From RYN-230 sp963844695 (lineage in GTDB: Bacteria; Actinomycetota; Actinomycetes; Streptosporangiales; Streptosporangiaceae), in NCBI GenBank assembly GCA_963844695.1, contig CAWJPL010000005.1, positions 1 to 64,000 of the forward strand: 64,000 nt of DNA, written 5' to 3'. The translations under genes and the position numbers were made by a program. This document shows, one piece after another, positions 1-7,807 of the stretch. The notes under the pieces are model-generated. The model searched no databases and was not told the DNA's origin. It saw nothing but the letters and a program-made list of their open reading frames with translations. Positions within the stretch are counted from its first letter, which is position 1, and each line of letters begins with the position of its first letter.

Positions 1-246
1 GAGGTCACGAGGCCCGACCTAGAGCATCCGCAGGGCGCCCCCCTCGCCGAACAGCGGGCACATCGCGAGTTAGCCACCCTCGCCCGCCAATGCCCGGACC
101 ACCTCCTCGGCATGGAGTGCTATCCAGGCCGCGCCCGCAGGTACGTCGCCCGCGCCAAGCCCGGCACAACCGCCACTCCCTGGGTCGTCATCACCACAGA
201 CATCAACGAACTCCGGGCGGCACTCACCGGGCCACCTCCCGGGTAG
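1..246 (+). CDS. 3' end of a hypothetical protein (partial)
   Basis: The window opens inside a reading frame of 81 codons that closes with TAG at 244-246; the start lies outside. The visible tail is a small soluble sequence with a CYPGRARRYVARA stretch followed by WVVITTDINELRAAL near the end, a pattern of short cytosolic actinomycete proteins of unknown function. Codon third positions are GC-rich, which supports real coding. It runs in the same direction as the ATPase gene that follows after about 170 bases. No function can be assigned. Confidence 0.5.
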   Translation, partial: EVTRPDLEHPQGAPLAEQRAHRELATLARQCPDHLLGMECYPGRARRYVARAKPGTTATPWVVITTDINELRAALTGPPPG

Positions 247-414
247 CTCACGCTCCAGCAGCCAGGAGGCCCCGTCCTAGCCGCGGAACCTGCACCAGGT
301 CGGCGACACCAAGTGAGGGAAATGCTACGAATCACGAACGTCCGCACACAAACTGTGCACCACCTGATTACCCTGAGGTTCAAGGCACTCGGCCGAAGGA
401 GCCTGGGGACATCG

Positions 415-3400
415 ATGACGGGGACGGCGTGGCAGCGGCTGTCTGACCTCGACGCCTGCCGGGTGACCCGGATCCCCCGCCGCTCCCAGGACGGGGCCGC
501 CGATCCGGCCCGTCCCGCCGACCGTGACACCGGCCGACCGCAACGCGCCGCCGCGCTGGCCTCCGCCTACCACGCGGGGATCAGCCGGCCAACAGACGGG
601 AGCCCCGTCGCCGTGGGCTGGGTCCGGGTCGCGTCCGGCGGCCCCTTGGACGTCCTGCTGGCTGGCTCAGCCCTCCGCGGCAGCCCCCGGCCCGGGCCAG
701 GCCACGAAGTCTCGCTGGCCTTACCGGCTGGGGCGTTAGGCCAGGTCATCGCGCCCGGGGGTATGGCCGCCGCGATGAACGCCCTGCCCTGCTGGACCCG
801 GATCAGCGGAATCGCCGACGGCCTGCTGGCCGAGGAAACGACCGACCTCCAGCTGGATCGCGCGTCGCTGGAGGAGTGCCTGCTCGCCGCCTGGGACGGC
901 CCCTTCGCCTGGCTGATCCTGGCCGACCCCCTCGCCCCCTCGGAGATCGCGGACTACGCCGCCCAGGTGGCCGCCAAGCAGCGACTGGCGGCGGGAATGG
1001 CCGAGCGGGACCCGGAAAAGGCCGTCCAGGCGCGCCGCCTCGAACAACGTCACACCGAATTACGCCAGGCCCTGTCCTCGGGCCTGTGGCAGCTGCACGT
1101 ACTGGCCGGCGCGCCCGACCCGGCGGCCGCCGCCCGCGTCGCCGGCCTGTTCTGCGCCTCCGCGGACCTGCACGGCCTTCCGTACACGCTTACCCCTTCA
1201 ATTTCCCTAACGGAACCGCTCCCCGAACTCCTCGGCACGCAGCCTGATGTCCTTGCTCCGTCCCGGACGGATTCCTCGGCGGCCTTCCCCTTCCACGCGA
1301 GCACCCTGGTGCTGGCCACGCTGGCCCGGGTGCCCGAGGTCGAGGTCCCCGGTGTCCGGCTGGCGTTGCGGCCTGAATTCGACGTGACCCCGGAGCCCCC
1401 GCCTGGAGACGAGAACCAGACAGCGCCGCTGCCCCTCGGCCAGGTACTGGACCGTAACGGCGTCCCGGCCGGGAACCTGTCGCTGCCGACGGCCTCGCTG
1501 AACCGGCACGTCTTCGTCTGCGGCGCGACAGGAGCGGGGAAGTCGCAGACCGTGCGGGCTCTGCTGGAGGGGGCGTCCCGAGCCGGCCTCCCCTGGCTAG
1601 TCGTCGAGCCAGCCAAAGCCGAGTACCGGCTGATGAGCGTCCGGCTGAACGGGACGGCCGGCGGGGTGGTGCGGATCCGTCCCGGTGAGGCGGACCAGAT
1701 CGCCGCCGGGATCAATCCCCTGGCCCCGGCCGTCGACGCGGCGGGCCGGCGCTTCCCGTTGCAGGCGCACGCCGACCTGGTGCGGGCGCTGTTCCTGGCC
1801 TCGTTCGCGGCCGACGAGCCGTTCCCGCAGGTCCTGTCGGCCGCGGTCACCCGGGTCTACGAAGAGGCGGGCTGGGACCTGGCGCTGGGCGAGCCGGTTA
1901 CGCCGGGCGTCCAGCCCCGGTACCCGACCCTGGGTGACCTGCAGGCGGCCGCCGAGCGGATCGTGTCTGAGATCGGCTACGGCCGCGAGATCACCGACAA
2001 CGTGCGCGGTTTCATCACGGTCCGGGTCTCCAGCCTGCGCCTGGGCACCACAGGACGGTTCTTCGAGGGCGGCCACCCGATCGACTTCGGGAAGCTGATG
2101 GCCCGCAACGTCGTGTTCGAGATCGAGGACGTCGGCGACGACCGGGACAAGGCGTTCCTGATGGGCACCGTGCTGATTCAGCTGACCGAGCACCTGCGGC
2201 TGCAGGCCCGGACCAGCGGCGCGGCCGCCGCGCCCGCGTTGCGGCACCTGTCGGTGTTCGAGGAAGCCCACCGGCTGCTCCGCCGGCCGGAGGAACACCG
2301 CAGCGGCACAGGCGCCACCGCGCACGCGGTGGAAATGTTCGCCGGGCTGCTCGCGGAGATCCGGGCGTACGGCGAGGGCCTGATCATCGCCGAGCAGATC
2401 CCCGCCAAGATCATCCCCGACGCGGTCAAGAACACAGCCGTCAAGATCGTCCACCGACTCCCCGCGGCCGACGACCGCGAGACGGTCGGGGCGACCATGA
2501 ACATGACGGACGCCCAGTCCAGGTACCTGGTCACCCTGCCGCCTGGCCAGGCCGCGGTCTTCACCGACGGGATGGACTACCCCGTGCTCGCGGCGATGCC
2601 GGACGGTACCGCCCGGGAGGCTGCCGCGCCGGCGGCCACGGCGTCCCCGGCCGGCATCGTGTCGCCGCGCTCGGGCACCTGCGGGCCGGACTGCCGGGCC
2701 GCCCCCTGCACGCTGCGCGATATGCGGGCCGCGCAACGGACCCTCGCCGCAGAGCCTGGTCTCGTCCTCTGGGCCGAGGTAGCGGTACTGGCCCACCTGA
2801 CCGGATGGCTCATGCCGGCCCCTGTTCCCGACAGCGAACTCGCCCGCCGGATCGCCGCCTTGTCCGCTGACGTGCGCGCCCGGGACTGCGCCGTGTCACA
2901 TGCGGTCGATGCGGCGGTAGCCGCACGAGCCAGCACGTTCTCCGCGCGGGTCAGCGCGGACGCCCTGGCATCGCACGTGGCGGCGGCCCTGCGCCGGTGG
3001 ATCGCGGACGGCGGACAGGAGTGCGTCTTTCCCGAGCCGCAGTGGCTGGCCCCCGCTTTTCGCTGGGCCCTGATCCTGGATGACCTGAAAACCCTGGACC
3101 GGAAGACCCCCGGATCCGGCCGGCATCCGCGGACTGCCGAGTGGGAAGCCAGCACCGGGCGGCCCATCTCCGGCGAGACCTGCGCCCGGCAGATCGGCGT
3201 GGTCCAGCGCTGGTACGACGCAGACCAGCGCAACCCGGCTGATGTCCGGCGGATCGCGTTCGGGACCGTGCGGCCCGCCGCCGTGGAGACGGCAGTCGGC
3301 GCCAAGTCCGGTGACGAAGACTGGGAGCAGCGCCTGTCCGAGGCACTCACCCAACTCCACGACTGCCGCTGGCCCCTGGACTACCTACGGGGCGCTACGG

Positions 3401-3429
3401 GCATCACCGCTTCTGGAGTCGGAAGGTGA
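415..3429 (+). CDS. HerA/FtsK-like ATP-binding protein
   Basis: A protein of 1004 residues with one P-loop ATPase core of the HerA/DUF87-FtsK type. The Walker A motif GATGAGKS is at about residues 370-377 and the Walker B-like LSVFEEAH at about 612-619, followed by a helicase-like segment (AEIRAYGEGLIIAEQIP). The N-terminal 350 residues carry no motif I recognise. The C-terminal third contains a small Cys cluster (CGPDCRAAPC, about 756-765) that could bind metal. Such ATPases pump or translocate DNA and often sit in defence or mobile loci, but no nuclease partner is visible here. ATG 415 is preferred over GTG 313 because AAGGAG lies 13 bases upstream and the extra 34 residues look non-domain-like. 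The next frame begins 3-10 bases after the stop. Confidence 0.8.
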   Translation: MTGTAWQRLSDLDACRVTRIPRRSQDGAADPARPADRDTGRPQRAAALASAYHAGISRPTDGSPVAVGWVRVASGGPLDVLLAGSALRGSPRPGPGHEVSLALPAGALGQVIAPGGMAAAMNALPCWTRISGIADGLLAEETTDLQLDRASLEECLLAAWDGPFAWLILADPLAPSEIADYAAQVAAKQRLAAGMAERDPEKAVQARRLEQRHTELRQALSSGLWQLHVLAGAPDPAAAARVAGLFCASADLHGLPYTLTPSISLTEPLPELLGTQPDVLAPSRTDSSAAFPFHASTLVLATLARVPEVEVPGVRLALRPEFDVTPEPPPGDENQTAPLPLGQVLDRNGVPAGNLSLPTASLNRHVFVCGATGAGKSQTVRALLEGASRAGLPWLVVEPAKAEYRLMSVRLNGTAGGVVRIRPGEADQIAAGINPLAPAVDAAGRRFPLQAHADLVRALFLASFAADEPFPQVLSAAVTRVYEEAGWDLALGEPVTPGVQPRYPTLGDLQAAAERIVSEIGYGREITDNVRGFITVRVSSLRLGTTGRFFEGGHPIDFGKLMARNVVFEIEDVGDDRDKAFLMGTVLIQLTEHLRLQARTSGAAAAPALRHLSVFEEAHRLLRRPEEHRSGTGATAHAVEMFAGLLAEIRAYGEGLIIAEQIPAKIIPDAVKNTAVKIVHRLPAADDRETVGATMNMTDAQSRYLVTLPPGQAAVFTDGMDYPVLAAMPDGTAREAAAPAATASPAGIVSPRSGTCGPDCRAAPCTLRDMRAAQRTLAAEPGLVLWAEVAVLAHLTGWLMPAPVPDSELARRIAALSADVRARDCAVSHAVDAAVAARASTFSARVSADALASHVAAALRRWIADGGQECVFPEPQWLAPAFRWALILDDLKTLDRKTPGSGRHPRTAEWEASTGRPISGETCARQIGVVQRWYDADQRNPADVRRIAFGTVRPAAVETAVGAKSGDEDWEQRLSEALTQLHDCRWPLDYLRGATGITASGVGR

Positions 3430-3439
3430 GGCATGAACG

Positions 3440-4174
3440 TTGACAGGCTCCCCGACGGTGGAGACGACGACCGTGAGCACCCCATGGAGACTCCCCGATC
3501 GACCGAGCCGCGCCCCACCAGAAGCTCCTCCCGCGCCCGAGGCCTCCCAGCCGAAGGAGGATCTGCCAGCAACAGAAAAGCCGGAACCAACGGAAAACAC
3601 CGTCCAGGCCGACGACTCCCCCGAAGCCTCGGACACAGCCGCCCCGCCGCCAGACCCAGCCGAAGCCCAAGAAACCGCCGAACCCCGAAGCCGCCAAGAA
3701 CACGCCGACCAACCCCCGCACCGACGAAGACCCAGGCCGGCAGACGCCGGAGCGGAAGATCGAAAGCGATCGCAACAGACGGAATCTGCAAGCGATCTTC
3801 CTCACAGCACGGATGTCACTCGTGAAGGCGACGACGACGAGATTGGGATGGCATCCGAGAACCCGATGCCGGACAGTGTGCCCAGCCAGGAGGACAGCAC
3901 AGGTCATGAGGCGACGGAGGACGCCGATCGGAGCTCCCCGAGCAGGCAAGACGCTGCTGAACCACGATGCTCAAGACTACGCGCCTGCCGACGACGATCG
4001 AATCCTCCCACTGACCGACAAGGAATGGGCAGAACACGTCACCGAAGTCCGCGACACCCTAGACAAGGCCCGCGCACGAAGGACTCACCACTAACCGCCT
4101 GCACACAATTGATCCTGAAGGGTGAGACTGGTCGAGTGAACGCGACCGTCCTCCATCGATTCGCTCATCGATGA
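3440..4174 (+). CDS. Pro/Glu-rich hypothetical reading frame, possibly decayed
   Basis: A TTG-started frame just downstream of the ATPase stop. The first 120 residues are strongly biased towards Pro, Glu, Ala and Asp (repeats like PEAPPAPEA and EKPEPTEN), suggesting a disordered acidic linker or surface protein. After about 3900 the frame loses coding character and overlaps, in another frame, the start of the degraded kinase described next. An alternative ATG frame at 3433-3825 gives an arginine-rich product and looks like an out-of-frame shadow. No function is assigned, and the 3' part is probably not translated usefully. Confidence 0.3.
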   Translation: MTGSPTVETTTVSTPWRLPDRPSRAPPEAPPAPEASQPKEDLPATEKPEPTENTVQADDSPEASDTAAPPPDPAEAQETAEPRSRQEHADQPPHRRRPRPADAGAEDRKRSQQTESASDLPHSTDVTREGDDDEIGMASENPMPDSVPSQEDSTGHEATEDADRSSPSRQDAAEPRCSRLRACRRRSNPPTDRQGMGRTRHRSPRHPRQGPRTKDSPLTACTQLILKGETGRVNATVLHRFAHR

Positions 4175-4861
4175 TATTTACGCAGAGCCGGCAATGTACC
4201 CTGCGACCTCGAAGCCATATCGCCGGAGGACTCGGTGGAGCAGGAAAGACCACGGTTCTGAGCAGAACACGCGGAGCATTGACATGTCACAACTATCTAA
4301 CGATCAATCCGGACGACATCAAGGAAGAGATGGCACGCCGAGGGATGATCCCGAAGTCGAGGGCACTCTCCCCATGGAAGCTTCTGACTTGTGCACGAGG
4401 AGTCTTCGTACATTGCCACGTCAACTTGCCATAGTGCTCTGGCAGACGGCAAGAATATGATCTGGGATATCACGATGTCATCGGAAGAAAGTACCGAGGA
4501 CAGACGAATCACAAGCTGCGGGAAGCTGGCTATAGCCACGTCGATGGGTTATTCGTTCAAATCCCCCTCGGAGACGAGCCTCAGGACGAACCGAATCACG
4601 ACATCGGAAGGACCACGATAAGTGGCTGACCGGAGAAGGCTTAGGTGGCAGATTCGTTCCCCCTGAAGTCATCGAGCGCCAAGAACGACCCTGAATGGGG
4701 AAGCCAGAACAGCGAAGACTTACGAGGCATAAGAGGAGCTGTTCAATAAGTGGTCCATCTATGACAACTCGGTAGATGGGCGCTCGGCCACGCTCGCGTT
4801 GATCGAGCGAGTCAGAAAACGTCGCGGCAGACAACGAACGGAGGGAGTCAATGAGCACTGA
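3957..4861 (+). pseudogene. zeta-toxin-like P-loop kinase remnant, multiply frameshifted
   Basis: Successive pieces of one protein are spread over all three frames. In order they are: LTDKEWAEHVTEVRDTLDKA (about 4012-4071), RLHTIDPEG (4096), WSSERDR (4129), SLIDDIYAE, the P-loop IAGGLGGAGKTTVL with YLTINPDDIKEEMARRG (4219-4350), VEGTLPMEASDL, HEESSYIA...ADGKNMIWDITMSSEEST (4391-4500), REAGYSHVDGLFVQIPLG (4519), KWLTGEGLGGRFVPPEVIER (4620) and NKWSIYDNSVDGRSATL (4745) to TGA 4861. From memory this matches the actinobacterial zeta-toxin-like kinase family of about 340 residues. At least seven frame changes make it a dead gene rather than one with a single sequencing slip. Base composition is clearly less GC-rich than in the flanks. 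Confidence 0.75.
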
Positions 4862-5163
4862 GGTTACTGAACTCATTGAGCGCTGTGAAGCGGGGACGAT
4901 GAGCCTAGAGTGAGGTCGCTCAGCGATTCCGTGAACGATCTTGGCCACGAACTCGTGAGACTCGAACCGCAGACGTACCTTGGAACTAGCTGCCGCCGCC
5001 CAAGAGGATCCCGACCATATGTTCCTGGATCATTCGACGAGGTGGCTGCCGCCTACGATCGCGGCGAGTTGACCCGTGAGCTGAGTACCGCATGCTCGCT
5101 GAGGCTGCAGCCGAGGGGATCAATGCGGGAAGAAGACGCATCGTTGAAACGCGCTCAACTACC
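4851..5163 (+). pseudogene. remnant of the small gene paired with the zeta-like kinase
   Basis: An ATG at 4851 overlaps the stop of the kinase remnant, as expected for a translationally coupled pair. The pieces read MSTEVTELIERCEAGTMSLE (frame of 4851), EVAQRFRERSWPRTRETRTA (4912), ELAAAAQEDPDH (4983), PGSFDEVAAAYDRGELTRE (5024) and MLAEAAAEGINAGRRR (5092). Together they make a helical protein of about 100 residues. The family is known to me only as a small conserved neighbour of this kinase type. At least four frame changes show it is no longer functional. Its role (immunity partner or other) is inference. Confidence 0.6.
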
Positions 5164-5506
5164 GTGAGCCAGTGGCGCTCAGTAAGGCGGCTGCGGCGCC
5201 AGGTCGCCCGGACGCCACCGTCTCCGCAGGAGCCGTCGTCTGCTTCCAGGCGCTGGGCCAGACCTGGGACCTCTGCTCTCCATAGTTCCACTGGCTCGCG
5301 GTCCACGTGTCGCCGCCATACGACACCATGTCGCCCGAAACGTAGGACTGGTTGAGAGCCAGGGCGGCGCCGCAGAGCAGCCCGCCGAACCGGCCGACGG
5401 TCGCTCGGCGGGCCTCGAGCGGGCCGCCGATCCAGGCGTCCCCCCGCGGCCTGATCCCGCAGCGCCCAGTCGCTGATCTTGGCCAGCGCGCCGACTTTTC
5501 CTGCAT
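5159..5506 (-). pseudogene. carbohydrate-binding module (CBM5/12-like) fragment
   Basis: A leftward frame of 115 residues starting at ATG 5506. Its middle reads NQSYVSGDMVSYGGDTWTA followed by SQWNYGEQ and SAWKQTT. That is the aromatic and GD-V-Y-G-W pattern of chitin/cellulose-binding CBM5/12 modules. The N-terminal part has no clear signal peptide and no catalytic domain is attached, so this is likely the end of a once larger secreted glycosidase or a remnant. It abuts the kinase-partner remnant on the other strand. Confidence 0.4.
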
Positions 5507-5614
5507 AACGTGCGTCCTGGCGGATGTTTTGTCCGGTTGGGCGCACGGCGAGCGTGAAGAGTCGGCGGGAGGGGCCAGTGTGACTGGAGGGGACAGGCGG
5601 CGGAGGTCACGGCA
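5486..5614. repeat. dispersed structured repeat, copy 1
   Basis: About 125 bases that align with 56011-56137 in the same orientation. Shared blocks include cgtgcgtcc, tttgtccggtt, ggcgcacg and ggggccagtgtga. The two inner arms cgtgcg (5509-5514) and cgcacg (5541-5546) can pair around a loop whose conserved core is tttgtccggtt. It lies between the TetR gene and the CBM remnant. The sequence is diverged, so it is not a recent duplication. Confidence 0.6.
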
Positions 5615-5697
5615 CGGGCCTTCGCCGCGGCGGTACTGGCTGGAGCGGCGCGGCGCGCATGATTGCCGGGCCACGGGCGTGGCGCGCATGCTGCCGG

Positions 5698-6324
5698 TCA
5701 GTGGGCGGGGCCGGCCAGGCCGTGCAGCAACAGGTTGGTGAGGGCGTCCAGGATCTGCGTGTCCGGGTAGCCCGGGCCGCCGGAGACTGGGACGTCCGGA
5801 TTCTCGGGGAGCAGGGCGTAGGCGAGCATCGACAGCATCCCGCCCATGGCCGCGGCGATCAGGGTGGGATCGCCCGGCAGGGCATGCCCCTGCTCCCGGA
5901 GGTACTCCAGGTGCTGGCGGAGCATGCTGGTGTCCTCGGCGAGCCGCTCCCATAGCGCACCGGAGCTCGGCCCGGCGGCCAGCGCTGACTCGAACAGGGC
6001 GGTCATCACCGGGCGGTTGTCGCGCATCACACCCCACGCCGCCGCTAGGTGCTCGCGGAGCTGAGCAGGGTCGGTGAGGTCGTGGGGCGGATGGTCGCCG
6101 GCGTCGAACGTGTTGCCCGCCTGCTCATGCATGTCCGCGAGGAGGACTTGCAGCAGGTCTTCCTTACTGGCGAAATGCTGGTAGAACGACCCGGTAGCAC
6201 GGTCCGCGGCAGCCGTGATGTCGCTGATCTTGGTGTTCAGGTAACCGCGCTCGGCGAACTGGCGCAGCGCCGCTGCCTTCAATGCTGCCTCGGTCTCGGC
6301 CGCTTTGGCCTTCCGCACTCCCAC
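5698..6324 (-). CDS. TetR/AcrR-family transcriptional repressor
   Basis: A 208-residue one-component regulator. The N-terminal helix-turn-helix is typical (ALRQFAERGYLNTKISDITAAADRATGSFYQHFASKEDLLQ, residues about 20-60), and the rest is a helical ligand-binding domain. It is divergent from the FAD monooxygenase gene. The shared intergenic region holds a perfect palindrome overlapping the monooxygenase transcription start, so it probably represses that gene and perhaps itself. The inducer is not deducible. Length and motif order fit the family, and the start ATG 6324 begins a usual basic N-terminus. Confidence 0.9.
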   Translation of the reverse strand: MGVRKAKAAETEAALKAAALRQFAERGYLNTKISDITAAADRATGSFYQHFASKEDLLQVLLADMHEQAGNTFDAGDHPPHDLTDPAQLREHLAAAWGVMRDNRPVMTALFESALAAGPSSGALWERLAEDTSMLRQHLEYLREQGHALPGDPTLIAAAMGGMLSMLAYALLPENPDVPVSGGPGYPDTQILDALTNLLLHGLAGPAH

Positions 6325-6384
6325 TGCGCGCCCCTTCCACTATCTGGCCCACCGTCGGCCGGCCTACCGTCGGCTCGCCGTCCA

Positions 6385-6448
6385 CGTCGGCCGCTGCGCT
6401 CGTCGGCCGCTGCACTCGTCAGTCGTTGCGCTCATCAGTCGTTGCGGG
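6385..6448. repeat. four tandem 16-bp repeats in the divergent promoter region
   Basis: Four consecutive 16-base units: cgtcggccgctgcgct, cgtcggccgctgcact, cgtcagtcgttgcgct and catcagtcgttgcggg. They fall between the TetR gene and the promoter of the monooxygenase. Units 1 and 2 differ at one base, as if recently duplicated. They may be regulator binding sites or a simple expansion. Confidence 0.7.
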
Positions 6449-6471
6449 CAGCCGCCGGTACGGTAACCGCC

Positions 6472-6500
6472 TTGACATGATGCCCGCATCCGCCAATACT
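6472..6500 (+). promoter_or_regulatory. candidate sigma-70-type promoter of the monooxygenase
   Basis: TTGACA at 6472-6477 and AATACT at 6495-6500 are spaced by 17 bases. That places transcription initiation near 6507, directly in front of the palindromic operator. Confidence 0.55.
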
Positions 6501-6509
6501 GAACCAAGA

Positions 6510-6533
6510 TTCACTGAAATTAGATTCAGTGAA
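6510..6533. promoter_or_regulatory. palindromic operator, probable TetR site
   Basis: Perfect inverted repeat TTCACTGAA - 6 bases - TTCAGTGAA. It lies just downstream of the promoter and about 25 bases before the monooxygenase ATG, where a bound repressor would block transcription. Confidence 0.75.
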
Positions 6534-6558
6534 CGTAGTTTCGGTGAAGGAGGCTAGC

Positions 6559-7696
6559 ATGCGAGCAGTGGTGATAGGCGGCGGGGTAGCCGGATCGGCG
6601 AGCGCCATCGCCCTGGCGCGGATCGGCGCCGACGTGACCGTGTACGAGGCCTATGAGGATCCGTCCGGGCCGGTTGGCTCGTACGTCAGCCTGGCCGTCA
6701 ACGGGCTGCGCGCGCTGGACGCTCTGGGCTGTCTGGCGCAGGTACAACTGGCCGGGTTTCCCGTCGCACGCCAGCGCATGTGGTCCGGCAGCGGAAAGCT
6801 GCTGGGCGACGTGGCACGCGGCCGCCGCCCAGAGGACCCGCTGCACAGCGTCACGCTCATGCGCGCCGACCTGATCACCGTGCTGCGCACCGCGGCGCTG
6901 GACTCAGGCGCCACGATCATCACCGGCCAGCGGCATGACGGCGAACCCGATGAGCGCACGGCGGACGCCGACCTGATCGTCGGGGCCGACGGCATCTGGT
7001 CCGCGACCCGGCGCGTCCTGGACCCGGCGGCACCTGAGCCGGTCTATGCCGGTATCTACTCGGTCTCGGGCACCTCCGGCAGCGTGCCCGGCCGGACTGC
7101 CCCGGGATGGCTTCAACTGGATCTTCGCCAAGCACGGGGTGTTCATCTTCCTCCCCGTACCCGACGGGACCGTGTGGTGGACCGCCCAGGTCTCCGCCGC
7201 CAGGCCGCCGCGCGACCCGGCCGCGATCGGCGTGGCCGAGCTCACCCAACTGTTCGGTACCGAGGCGCAGGCCACGGCCGTGCTGGGGGCCGCCACCGCA
7301 GTACGGGCGGCGAACCTGGGTCACGTGCTCAAGCCGGTCACCCGCCGGCACGGCGGCCGGACTGTGCTGCTCGGCGACGCCGCGCACCCGGTCGGCGCCG
7401 GGCAGGGCGCCTCCATCGCGATGGAGGACGCGGTAGTCCTGGCCAGGCATCTCGTAGGGGCCGAGGCAGGTGCGATCCCCCAGGCACTGGCCGCCTTTGA
7501 CCACGAGCGGCAGCCCCGGGCCGGCAAGCTAGCCAAGATGGAGACCAGCAACCGGGACGCCAAGACGGCGGGCCCGATCGCTGCCCGGATGCGTGAAATG
7601 GTCATGCCGCACGTGTTCAACCGCTTCTACGAGAAGGCGACCGGCTGGCTCTACGACTTCGACCCCGGCACGCTCCCCGTGACCCGGGGGCGCTGA
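6559..7696 (+). CDS. FAD-dependent monooxygenase (frame break near 7108)
   Basis: A flavoprotein hydroxylase of the PHBH/UbiH-like class, about 378 residues. The N-terminal Rossmann motif is VVIGGGVAGSASAIALARIG and the second FAD motif is VLLGDAAHPVGAGQGASIAMEDA. It would use FAD and NAD(P)H to hydroxylate an aromatic or similar substrate. The start ATG 6559 has AAGGAGG six bases upstream; the GTG at 6529 lies inside the operator. The frame changes by one base near 7106-7112: the upstream frame continues as WLQLDL while the family-like FNWIFAKHGVFIFLPVPDG is in the next frame. This is probably a sequence error. TetR control is inferred from the operator. Confidence 0.8.
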
Positions 7697-7807
7697 CGCG
7701 ACAGACGCTCAGCCATGCGCCGCACGAGGCTGGGGAGAGTGTCCGCTCCGGGCTCGTCCGATATCGTCATGGCTGCCTTAAGCATCTGCCGACGGGCTGG
7801 AGGCGGC

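Noticed and set aside
1597..2796. 399-codon open frame on the minus strand
   Set aside because: It lies antisense to the ATPase core; Arg/Gly-rich composition is typical of the mirror of a GC-rich gene.
6559..7696. Programmed frameshifting in the monooxygenase
   Set aside because: No slippery heptamer or downstream structure is apparent and similar breaks recur across unrelated genes, so an indel error is simpler.
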